Shown here piece by piece: positions 1 to 5,768 of a stretch of DNA of 6,222 bases. The position numbers and the translations under genes are program-made. The DNA is from Sphingomonadales bacterium (GTDB lineage Bacteria; Pseudomonadota; Alphaproteobacteria; Sphingomonadales; Sphingomonadaceae), in assembly GCA_017302775.1 (NCBI GenBank), contig JAFLDC010000171.1, positions 1 to 6,222 of the forward strand, read 5' to 3'. Each line of letters opens with the position of its first letter. Positions within the stretch are counted from its first letter, which is position 1. Under the pieces are notes generated by a model. That model was not told the DNA's origin and did no database searches. It was given only the letters and a program-made list of their open reading frames with translations.

Positions 1-72
1 GGAATGCTGGTGCTGTGGCTGGCCTATTTCTTCCTGCTGCGCCGCAGCCCGCCCGGGAGCGAGGCCGAATGA
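1..72 (+). CDS. C-terminal end of an unidentified membrane protein (partial)
   Basis: The frame is open from base 1 to a TGA at 70-72 and encodes the last 23 residues of a protein that begins before the window. These residues are a hydrophobic stretch (about GMLVLWLAYFFLL) followed by RR and a short polar tail ending SEAE. That fits a final transmembrane helix with a cytoplasmic, positively charged end. The stop overlaps the start of the RDD-family gene as ATGA, so the two are almost certainly cotranscribed and translationally coupled. In related bacteria RDD genes often sit next to a SpoIIM-like (DUF95) membrane protein, so this could be one. That is inference from context only, because too little sequence is present to assign a family. 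Confidence 0.6.
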   Translation, partial: GMLVLWLAYFFLLRRSPPGSEAE

Positions 73-989
73 GCCGCGCCGTGCCTGCCCGGTCCAATCC
101 CGTCCGCCAGCTGGTCACGCCAGAGGGGATCGCCCTGCCGGTCACGCTGGCCAGCCGGGGTAGCCGGTTTGGCGCGCTGATGATCGACCTTACTATCATC
201 ACGGTCACGGTGATCGTGGTTATGGTGGTGTTGTTTTACAGTCTGTCGGGACTGTACCCCACACTGATGAGTACGCTGGGCGAGGAGAAACAGGAGATTC
301 CGGGGGTTGCCCAGTTCATCATCATCCTGGTCGTGCTGACGCTGTTCCTGTTCCGCTATGGCTATTTCCTGTTCTTTGAGCTGGGCGCACGCGGCGCAAC
401 ACCGGGCAAGCGAATGACCGGCATCCGCATCGCCGCGCGCGATGGCGGGCGGCTGAGCACCGAAATGGTGCTGGCGCGCAATCTGCTGCGCGATATCGAG
501 ATTCTTCTGCCACTGACCGCCCTGATCAGCTTCCAGTCCGATGAAAGCCCGATCAAGTGGCCGATGACGGCGTGGTTGCTGATCTTCGCGCTATTCCCGT
601 TCTTCAACCGCGACCGGCTGCGCGCCGGAGATCTGATTGCCGGGACCTGGGTGCTCGAGGCGCCGCGCACCAAGCTGGAAGCCGCAATGTCGACCGGGCG
701 CGCGGCGGTTACCGGGCAGAGCCACACCACGGGCGTATCGTACAAGTTCAGCGATGACGAACTGGCGATCTATGGCGAGTATGAACTGCAGACGCTGGAA
801 CGGGTGCTGCGCGAGAACCGCCACGAGGCGATGGTTGCCGTGCACGAGGCGATCTGCCGCAAGCTCGGCTGGAACCCTGGCGCAGGCGATGAGCAGGCGT
901 TTCTTGAAGCCTACTACACCCAGCTTCGCGCCCGGCTGGAAGCGGGAATGCGGATGGGCAAGCGCAAGGCAGACAAGTTCGCGAGTTGA
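69..989 (+). CDS. RDD-family integral membrane protein with C-terminal cytoplasmic extension
   Basis: This 306-residue protein has an N-terminal RDD domain (about 20-200) and a roughly 100-residue polar extension. The family signature is visible: Arg33 and Asp40 in SRFGALMID at the start of helix 1, GATPGKRMTGIRI at 109-121, and Asp188 in RDRLRAGDLIAGTWVL. Likely membrane helices lie at about 37-60, 82-104 and 165-180. The extension (about 225-304) is rich in charged residues and looks helical (FSDDELAIYGEYELQTLERVLREN, then AFLEAYYTQLRARLE); it is probably cytoplasmic. RDD proteins are poorly understood, and some members have been linked to ion transport or stress tolerance, so I assign no substrate. 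The ATG at 69 is chosen over an in-frame GTG at 15 because it forms an ATGA overlap with the upstream stop. It is the last gene of its unit and faces the asparaginase gene. Confidence 0.88.
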   Translation: MSRAVPARSNPVRQLVTPEGIALPVTLASRGSRFGALMIDLTIITVTVIVVMVVLFYSLSGLYPTLMSTLGEEKQEIPGVAQFIIILVVLTLFLFRYGYFLFFELGARGATPGKRMTGIRIAARDGGRLSTEMVLARNLLRDIEILLPLTALISFQSDESPIKWPMTAWLLIFALFPFFNRDRLRAGDLIAGTWVLEAPRTKLEAAMSTGRAAVTGQSHTTGVSYKFSDDELAIYGEYELQTLERVLRENRHEAMVAVHEAICRKLGWNPGAGDEQAFLEAYYTQLRARLEAGMRMGKRKADKFAS

Positions 990-1029
990 GCCGTTTTCGG
1001 GCACTCCGCGCCGGGATTGTGCGCCTGAT

Positions 1030-2157
1030 TTACAGCTTTGGCTCAATGCGCGGGGCAGGGGCGGGTTCGCTCGGCACCGGCGGTTCCGGCTCGACCGCCT
1101 TGGGCGGCGCGATACCGCCCGGGCCATCCTCGCGGAAGATCGCCACTTCCTTCAGGCCGGTGCTGGTCGCGCGGGCGCGGTACATTCCCGCGGTGTTGAA
1201 TGAAAACACCGCCTGGCCATCGGGCGTCACCACGATCACGCCGCCGTCTCCGCCCATCTCACCGGTTTCCAGCATGACGGCATCGGCTGCTGTCTGGGCG
1301 CTTTCTCCGGTGAAGCGGATCCGCGCGCAGATTTCGTGCGCCACACCTTCGCGGATGAAGAATTCCCCGGTGCCGGTGGCTGAAACGGCGCAGGCGCGGT
1401 CATCGGCATAAGTACCCGCGCCGATCACGGGGGTATCGCCGACCCGGCCCCAGCGCTTGCCGGTGAGCCCGCCGGTCGAGGTGGCGGCAGCGACATGACC
1501 GTCGCCGTCAACCGCGACTGCGCCGACCGTGCCGTACTTGTGATCGACATCGTAAGCGGACAGTTTCTCGGCCTTCAGCTTTTGCAGCTGGTCCCAGCGT
1601 TCCTGGGTGAAGAACCACGTCGGGTCGGTTTCCGGTACGCCGTGGAGCCGTGCGAACTGTTCCGCACCGTCGCCGGTCAGGAACACGTGCGGGCCTTTTT
1701 CCATCACCGCGCGCGCCGCCAGGATCGGGTTGCGCGTGCGCATCAGCCCGGCGACCGCCCCGGCCTTGCGGGTGCGGCCATCCATGATCGCCGCATCGAG
1801 CGAATTGGTGCCATCCCAGGTGAACACCGCGCCGCGTCCGGCGTTGAAATGCGGATCGTCCTCCATTGTCGTGACCACTGCCGTCACCGCATCAAGCGCC
1901 GAGCCGCCGCGTTCGAGGACGGTGGTACCCGCAGCCAGGGCGCGATCCAGCGCCGCCCGGTATTCAGCTTCTTTCTCAGGCGTCATCGCGTCGCGGCTCA
2001 TCGTCCCGGCACCGCCGTGAATGGCGATCGACCAGGTTCGCGGCGCCGGCGCGGCGGGCTGATCGTCGGGCGATTGCCCGGCCAGCGCCGGTGCGGCGAA
2101 AAACGACAGGGTCAGGGCGAATCCGGCCAGAAACCGGCGCAGCGGGGTTGCAATCAT
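1030..2157 (-). CDS. Secreted isoaspartyl peptidase / L-asparaginase (Ntn-hydrolase, peptidase family T2)
   Basis: This 375-residue precursor belongs to the plant-type asparaginase/isoaspartyl aminopeptidase family. Such enzymes hydrolyse L-asparagine and isoaspartyl dipeptides after cleaving themselves into two subunits. The first 26 residues are a signal peptide (Arg7-Arg8, hydrophobic core, AAPALA cleavage site), so the enzyme should act in the periplasm. Family motifs follow in order: IHGGAGT at 46-52, FNAGRGAVFT at 104-113, SLDAAIMDG at 119-127, and the processing site HKYG|TVGAVAVD. Thr210 (codon 1528-1530) is the expected new N-terminus and nucleophile of the beta subunit. Substrate-binding segments STGG (227-230), GRVGDTPVIGAGTYA (237-251) and TGTGE (261-265) are intact. 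A tail of about 30 residues rich in Pro, Glu and Ala (345-375) extends beyond the catalytic core and is not needed for the fold. The next Met (53) would lose the first motif, so the ATG at 2157 is secure, although no good Shine-Dalgarno precedes it. The symbol iaaA is used for E. coli relatives; orthology is not shown here. Confidence 0.93.
   Translation of the reverse strand: MIATPLRRFLAGFALTLSFFAAPALAGQSPDDQPAAPAPRTWSIAIHGGAGTMSRDAMTPEKEAEYRAALDRALAAGTTVLERGGSALDAVTAVVTTMEDDPHFNAGRGAVFTWDGTNSLDAAIMDGRTRKAGAVAGLMRTRNPILAARAVMEKGPHVFLTGDGAEQFARLHGVPETDPTWFFTQERWDQLQKLKAEKLSAYDVDHKYGTVGAVAVDGDGHVAAATSTGGLTGKRWGRVGDTPVIGAGTYADDRACAVSATGTGEFFIREGVAHEICARIRFTGESAQTAADAVMLETGEMGGDGGVIVVTPDGQAVFSFNTAGMYRARATSTGLKEVAIFREDGPGGIAPPKAVEPEPPVPSEPAPAPRIEPKL
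2072..2157 (-). other. Signal peptide and short linker of the asparaginase
   Basis: Residues 1-26 have the three parts of a Sec signal: basic Arg7-Arg8, the hydrophobic run FLAGFALTLSFFAAP, and an Ala-x-Ala site ending ALA before GQSP. There is no Cys for lipidation and no twin-arginine consensus (RR is followed by FLAG). It implies export of the unprocessed precursor and self-cleavage in the periplasm. The exact cleavage position is a prediction by eye. Confidence 0.75.
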
Positions 2158-2183
2158 GCGGGCAGGAATAGCAGAGAGTGGCG
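2158..2183. promoter_or_regulatory. Very short divergent intergenic region with GNAT ribosome-binding sites
   Basis: Only 20 to 26 bases separate the start codons of two divergent genes. AGGAA at 2164-2168 lies nine bases before a GTG at 2178, and GAGAG at 2174-2178 lies five bases before an ATG at 2184; either could start the first acetyltransferase gene. The gap is too short for two full promoters, so each gene's promoter must lie at least partly inside the other gene's 5' coding region. I could not identify convincing -35/-10 boxes. Confidence 0.45.
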
Positions 2184-2648
2184 ATGGGGGAATATCTCAT
2201 CCGCGAAGACGATTTGTCCGGGGCCGAAATTGCCGCGCTGCTGCGCCTGCATCTGGAGGAGATGCACCAGTGGTCCCCGCCGGACAGCGTCCACGCCATG
2301 CCGATTGCACGTCTGCGTGCGGCTGACGTGACATTCTATTCGGCCTGGCAGGGCGGGACACTGGCCGCGTGCGGGGCCATCAAGCAGCTCGATCCCGCAC
2401 ACGGCGAACTGAAATCGATGCGCGCTCATCCCGATTTTCGCGGCAAGGGCGCGGGCAAGGCGATGCTCCTGCACCTGATTGCGGTGGCGCAGCAGCGTGG
2501 CTATTCCCGGATCAGCCTTGAAACCGGACGCCCTGCACCGTTCCTGCCGGCGCGGCGGCTCTACGAAAGTCACGGCTTTGCGGAATGTCCGCCGTTCGGG
2601 GACTATGTTGCTGACGAATTTTCCATTTGCCTGACGAGAAAGCTATGA
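2184..2648 (+). CDS. GNAT-family N-acetyltransferase, YsnE-like
   Basis: This 154-residue single-domain GNAT protein should transfer acetyl from acetyl-CoA to an unknown amine. The acetyl-CoA pyrophosphate-binding motif is clear: GELKSMRAHPDFRGKGAGKAML at about 74-95, with RGKGAG matching the R/Q-x-x-G-x-G/A signature. LETG (112-115) and ARRLYESHGF (123-132) form the following strand and helix. From memory of Bacillus subtilis YsnE, the resemblance runs along the whole protein (SPP.S.HA, FYSAW, GELKSMR, SLETG, RLYESHGF, FGDY), and length is similar at about 150 residues. YsnE has been linked to indole-acetic acid formation in Bacillus, but that role should not be transferred. The ATG at 2184 is preferred; an in-frame GTG at 2178 has a better-spaced AGGAA and would add two residues. 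The stop overlaps the next start as ATGA, so the pair is an operon. No signal peptide or membrane segment is visible, so it is cytoplasmic. Confidence 0.88.
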   Translation: MGEYLIREDDLSGAEIAALLRLHLEEMHQWSPPDSVHAMPIARLRAADVTFYSAWQGGTLAACGAIKQLDPAHGELKSMRAHPDFRGKGAGKAMLLHLIAVAQQRGYSRISLETGRPAPFLPARRLYESHGFAECPPFGDYVADEFSICLTRKL

Positions 2649-3157
2649 TCCTGCGCGACGCCAAACCCGCCGACATTCCCGCCATCTCGCGGCTTGCGAC
2701 GGACAGTTTCGTCGCCAAGTTTGGCGACCTCTATTCGGCCGCAGACCTTGCCGCGTTTCTGGAGGAGAGCCTGTCCGAACCGGCGGTGGCGGCAGAGCTG
2801 GCCAACCCGGACCGGATTTACCAGTTGGCCGAGGCCGATGGGGCGCTGCTGGGCTATTGCAAGATCGGCCTCGGCTGCGGGTTTCCGGAATACGCACGGG
2901 GCAGCCGGGTGATGGAGCTGAAGCAGCTGTACACCGCACCACAGGCGACCGGGCAGGGCATTGGCGCCGCCTTGATGGAGTGGGCGATGGGTCAGTTCGC
3001 GGCGCGCGGCGCGGATGAGGCGCAGCTTTCCGTCTATGCCGATAACCACGGCGCGCACCGGTTCTATGCCCGCTATGGTTTTGCCAAGGTGGCCGACATT
3101 ACGTTCAAGGTCGGGGAACAGCTCGATCCCGAATATCTGTTTGCGCGAATGCTGTGA
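2645..3157 (+). CDS. GNAT-family N-acetyltransferase, PaiA-like
   Basis: This is a second GNAT enzyme of 170 residues, coupled to the first by an ATGA overlap. The acetyl-CoA motif is VMELKQLYTAPQATGQGIGAALMEWA (about 89-114), in which Q100-A-T-G-Q-G-I-G is the binding loop. The C-terminal half shows SVYADNHGAHRFYARYGF (129-146), the usual Asn-x-x-A-x-x-FY-x-x-x-GF element; Tyr141 is the likely position of the general acid. The N-terminal pattern (a T/S-F-x-x-x-F segment, then an acidic helix before GYCKI) and a C-terminus ending in a DPEYLFARML-type strand recall Bacillus PaiA, a spermidine/spermine acetyltransferase. Polyamine acetylation is therefore a reasonable but unproven guess. An in-frame TTG at 2627 would add six residues but lies inside the upstream gene; the ATG at 2645 with purine-rich GAGAAAG just before it fits better. 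The protein is cytoplasmic, with no sign of truncation. Confidence 0.88.
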   Translation: MILRDAKPADIPAISRLATDSFVAKFGDLYSAADLAAFLEESLSEPAVAAELANPDRIYQLAEADGALLGYCKIGLGCGFPEYARGSRVMELKQLYTAPQATGQGIGAALMEWAMGQFAARGADEAQLSVYADNHGAHRFYARYGFAKVADITFKVGEQLDPEYLFARML

Positions 3158-3238
3158 TCGCTGGTTTCGGAAAGAATATTAGCGAAAATTGATTCAGGCC
3201 GTTTACCGCCCCGCCACAAGCGCCTAGCGCGACCGGCA
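3158..3238 (+). promoter_or_regulatory. Intergenic region upstream of the copper-receptor unit, with AT-rich patch
   Basis: This 81-base gap contains the most AT-rich stretch of the neighbourhood (about 3165-3195, including AAAGAATATTAGCGAAAATT). Such a patch between two transcription units is where a promoter for the DUF2946-like/receptor pair would be expected. A TTGATT at 3189-3194 could be a -35 box, but no good -10 follows at the right distance. I see no clear CueR- or Zur-type palindrome. No strong Shine-Dalgarno precedes the ATG at 3239. The region assignment is by position; boxes are not resolved. Confidence 0.3.
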
Positions 3239-3607
3239 ATGACCACGCTGCGCCGCCTTGATCCGCTGTTCATCGTGCTGCTGCTGGCGGCGACGCTGAC
3301 GCTGCGGCTGGCGATCCCCGCCGGGTTCATGCCCGTGGCCGCCCCCGGCGGGATCGAGGTGCGGCTCTGCTCCGGCGCGGGCATGACAAGCGTTGTGCTT
3401 GACCCTGCTGCGCCCGGCGATGACCAGCCGCGCGATCCCTGCCCTTACGGCCTGGCGATGGGCCTGGCGCTTGATGTCCCGCAAGAGCCGGTGCTGGCCG
3501 AAGCCCCGCAATTCGCAGCACCGGCCTGGCGCGGGCTGATCGCCGCCCGCCTGGTCGCCGCCCGCAGCCTTCGCCCACCTGCCAGGGGACCGCCTGCTTT
3601 CGCCTGA
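3239..3607 (+). CDS. Small DUF2946-like protein, copper-receptor neighbour
   Basis: This 122-residue protein has one hydrophobic segment near the start (about 9-24, FIVLLLAATLTLRLAI), which could be a signal anchor or an uncleaved signal. It is followed by the phrase IPAGFMP (26-32), a Cys in VRLCSGAGM (Cys44), a second Cys in a Cys-Pro pair (DPCPYGLA, Cys68), and a Pro/Arg/Ala-rich end (RPPARGPPAFA). This order of motifs is what I recall for DUF2946 proteins, small proteins of unknown function often encoded beside copper-related TonB receptors. Cys44, Cys68, Met31 and Met49 are possible metal ligands, but that is inference. It lies 42 bases upstream of the receptor start on the same strand, so cotranscription is likely. 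The length is normal for the family. The start is the first ATG; its ribosome-binding site is weak. Real coding status is supported by the family-like motifs, not by length alone. Confidence 0.78.
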   Translation: MTTLRRLDPLFIVLLLAATLTLRLAIPAGFMPVAAPGGIEVRLCSGAGMTSVVLDPAAPGDDQPRDPCPYGLAMGLALDVPQEPVLAEAPQFAAPAWRGLIAARLVAARSLRPPARGPPAFA

Positions 3608-3649
3608 TTGCTGTTCACATTTCCAAGCAAATCAAACGAAAGCCCGATC

Positions 3650-5725
3650 ATGTTCTACCGTCTGCTGTGCAGCGCTGCGGCGCTGCCATTGTTGCTGTCC
3701 GCACCGGCGGCGCTGGCCGAAGAAGCCGCGCCGATCGCCCCTTTGACCGATACCATCGTGGTGACCGGTCAGCGTCTTTCCACCCCGCTCGAAACGGAAA
3801 CCGACCCTGTGGCGGGCCATGCCAGCGCGCCCGATGCCGCTGCGCTCGCCGCCCGCCTCCCCGGAGCGGCACTGATCGGCAACGGGCCGATATCCGGTCA
3901 GGTTCAGTACCGCGGCCTGTTTTCCGATCGCGTGGCGATCCGCGTTGGCGGCCAGTCGTTCCAAACCGGCGGGCCCAACGCGATGGATCCGCCGCTGCAC
4001 TATGCCCCGGCGATCCTGCTCCGGTCGATCAGCGTCACGCGCGGCGCCGCGCCCGTCAGCGAAGGGCCGGGGCTGGGGGCCATGGTCGACGCCCGGCTCA
4101 AGTCGGTCGATTTCGGCGGCGCTGCTGCGCTGTCTCCGGTGGTCAGCCTCGCAGCCAGCTATCGCAGCGCCGATGATGGCGTGGCGGTTGGCGGTGTAGC
4201 CGGGCTCGCCAGCGACCGGGCGCGGATCAACGTGATCGCATCGTGGGAAGAGGGCGGCGATTATCGCATCCCCGGCGGCCGTGCCCGCGACACACAGTAT
4301 GAGCGGCTGACCTGGGGCCTGTCCGGCGGGTTCCGGGCTGGCGGCAACACCCTGTCGCTCGATTATCGCCGTCAGGAAACCGGGCCGAGCGGCAATCCGC
4401 CCTATGCGATGGACATCGACTATTTTCACACCGATTTTGTCCGCGCCGGATTTGATGGCAAGATCGGCACACTGCCGTTCGATCTGACGCTGGGTTACAC
4501 CGACGTCCGCCACGGAATGGACAACTTTTCGCAGCGTCCGGCCCCTGCCAGCCCTGCGCAGTTCCGCTATTCCTATGCCGAGGCGCAGACACTGACCGGC
4601 GCGGCGCGGCTGGGGATCGGGTCCGTGCGCATCGGCGTGGATGGAATGACGATCAACCGGCTGGTCAACATCACCAACCCCCACAACCCCGCCTTCCTGA
4701 TCGGATCGCTCGAGCATGTCCGGCAATGGCGGATCGGCACCTTTGCCGAGGCCCGGCTTGATCACGGGGGTTGGCAAGCCGAACTGGGTGCGCGGATCGA
4801 TCGGCACGAAGGGCGGATGGCCCGGCCGCTGGTCGGCACCGCGGTTCCGGCGATGATCGCCAATCTGGCCGCGATGACGGCAAGCGGCAATCTTCCCCGC
4901 CGCGACACCACCTGGGACGCGGTGCTGCGGCTGTGGCGCGAAGACGGCATGCTGCGCCCGCGCCTGGTGCTGGCCCGCAAGACCCGCGTCCCCAATGCAG
5001 TCGAGCGGTTCAGCTGGCTGCCGACCGAGGCCAGCGGCGGGCTGGCCGATGGCAACATCTATATCGGCCGTCAGACGCTAAGGCCCGAAGTCAGCTGGTC
5101 GATCGAAGCCGGGGTTGATCTGGTCAGCGGGCCGGTCAGCTTCCGGCCATCGCTGTTCTATCGCCGGATCGATGGCTATGTACAGGGCACCCCGGTGCCC
5201 GCCACCATGCCGATGCAGATCGCGATCGCGACGATGAACGGGGATGCCACGCCGCTGATCGCCACCAACGTCGATGCCGAGCTGTATGGTTTCGACGGCG
5301 ATCTGACCTGGCGGATCACCCCGCAGTTGCGGCTGGAAGGCACGGTCAGCTATGTCCGCGGCCAGCGCCGCGATATCGCCGATAACCTCTATCGCATCGC
5401 GCCGCTGGGCGGCCGGCTGGCGCTGACCTGGGATGGCGGCGGCTGGTCGCTTACCGGGGAACTGACCGGTGCAGCGCGGCAAGACAAGGTGTCGCTTACC
5501 AATAGCGAAGCGACAAGCCCTGGCTGGGCTGCGGCCAACCTGTGGTTCGGGGTGAATCTGGGCCAGTCGATCACGCTTACCGGCGGGGTGGAGAACCTGT
5601 TGGACCGGCGTTATGCCGATCATCTCGCCGGGCGCAGCCGGGTGCTGCTGTCGGACGTGGCCGTGGGGGAAAAGCTGCCGGCCCCGGGACGCAGCCTGTT
5701 CGTGCGGATCGGGCTGGGCTTCTAA
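3650..5725 (+). CDS. TonB-dependent outer-membrane receptor, copper (OprC/NosA) type
   Basis: This 691-residue precursor forms a plugged 22-strand outer-membrane barrel driven by TonB, probably for copper uptake. Signal peptide: about 1-23 (Arg4, hydrophobic core, cleavage after ALA). TonB box: DTIVVTG (34-40). Plug: about 50-155, with VQYRGLFSDRVAIRVGGQ (85-102) and the loop GGPNAMDPPLHYAP (107-120). The barrel runs to the C-terminal strand FVRIGLGF, ending in Phe as needed for barrel assembly; VENLLDRRYADHLAG (647-661) is the usual near-terminal motif. The MDPP loop, AMDIDYFHTDF (253-263) and RHGMDNFSQRP (287-297) recall OprC/NosA. From memory OprC binds copper through a Cys-x-x-x-Met and a His-x-Met; here Met112, His288 and Met290 are kept but the Cys position is Gly108. 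The ATG at 3650 is chosen because it begins a good signal peptide and has CGAAAG upstream; an in-frame TTG at 3608 would add 14 polar residues. Copper is the best guess; another metal is possible. Confidence 0.88.
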   Translation: MFYRLLCSAAALPLLLSAPAALAEEAAPIAPLTDTIVVTGQRLSTPLETETDPVAGHASAPDAAALAARLPGAALIGNGPISGQVQYRGLFSDRVAIRVGGQSFQTGGPNAMDPPLHYAPAILLRSISVTRGAAPVSEGPGLGAMVDARLKSVDFGGAAALSPVVSLAASYRSADDGVAVGGVAGLASDRARINVIASWEEGGDYRIPGGRARDTQYERLTWGLSGGFRAGGNTLSLDYRRQETGPSGNPPYAMDIDYFHTDFVRAGFDGKIGTLPFDLTLGYTDVRHGMDNFSQRPAPASPAQFRYSYAEAQTLTGAARLGIGSVRIGVDGMTINRLVNITNPHNPAFLIGSLEHVRQWRIGTFAEARLDHGGWQAELGARIDRHEGRMARPLVGTAVPAMIANLAAMTASGNLPRRDTTWDAVLRLWREDGMLRPRLVLARKTRVPNAVERFSWLPTEASGGLADGNIYIGRQTLRPEVSWSIEAGVDLVSGPVSFRPSLFYRRIDGYVQGTPVPATMPMQIAIATMNGDATPLIATNVDAELYGFDGDLTWRITPQLRLEGTVSYVRGQRRDIADNLYRIAPLGGRLALTWDGGGWSLTGELTGAARQDKVSLTNSEATSPGWAAANLWFGVNLGQSITLTGGVENLLDRRYADHLAGRSRVLLSDVAVGEKLPAPGRSLFVRIGLGF

Positions 5726-5733
5726 GTGATACG

Positions 5734-5761
5734 GGCGGGCAGGGGTTGATCCCTGCCCGCC
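5734..5761. terminator. Strong GC hairpin between convergent genes, likely bidirectional terminator
   Basis: An 11-bp perfect stem pairs 5734-5744 (GGCGGGCAGGG) with 5751-5761 around the six-base loop GTTGAT. It starts eight bases after the receptor stop codon and ends seven bases before the stop codon of the opposite-strand gene. Neither side has a U-rich tract, so it is not a textbook intrinsic terminator. It may still stop or stabilise transcripts from both sides. Confidence 0.7.
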
Positions 5762-5768
5762 ACGATCG

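Noticed and set aside
15..68. Upstream GTG start at 15 for the RDD protein
   Set aside because: It would overlap the preceding gene by more than 50 bases. The ATG at 69 gives an ATGA coupling and places the protein start just before the conserved domain.
990..1029. Possible terminator between the convergent RDD and asparaginase genes
   Set aside because: Only short, broken pairings are possible and no T-run follows on either strand, so I could not support a hairpin.
1495..2331. Plus-strand open frame (278 codons) antisense to the asparaginase
   Set aside because: The minus-strand frame carries every family motif including the catalytic Thr. The plus-strand translation is Arg-rich, matches nothing, and would also run through the start of the acetyltransferase gene.
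2184..3157. The two GNAT genes as a toxin-antitoxin (TacAT-like) pair
   Set aside because: Both proteins are acetyltransferases, and there is no ribbon-helix-helix antitoxin partner. Their motifs fit metabolic GNATs (YsnE-like and PaiA-like).
3141..3238. Specific -35/-10 promoter boxes (TTGCGC at 3141, TTGATT at 3189)
   Set aside because: Neither has a convincing -10 hexamer at 16-18 bases, so no exact promoter is claimed; only the AT-rich region is noted.
3608..3649. TTG start at 3608 for the TonB receptor
   Set aside because: It would put 14 polar residues before a well-formed signal peptide, and TTG is rarely used. The ATG at 3650 begins directly with the signal peptide and has a purine-rich CGAAAG upstream.
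3632..4807. Long minus-strand open frame (391 codons) inside the receptor gene
   Set aside because: It is antisense to a complete, well-supported TonB receptor. The translation is rich in Arg, Gly and His with no recognisable domain. Long antisense frames are common in GC-rich genomes.
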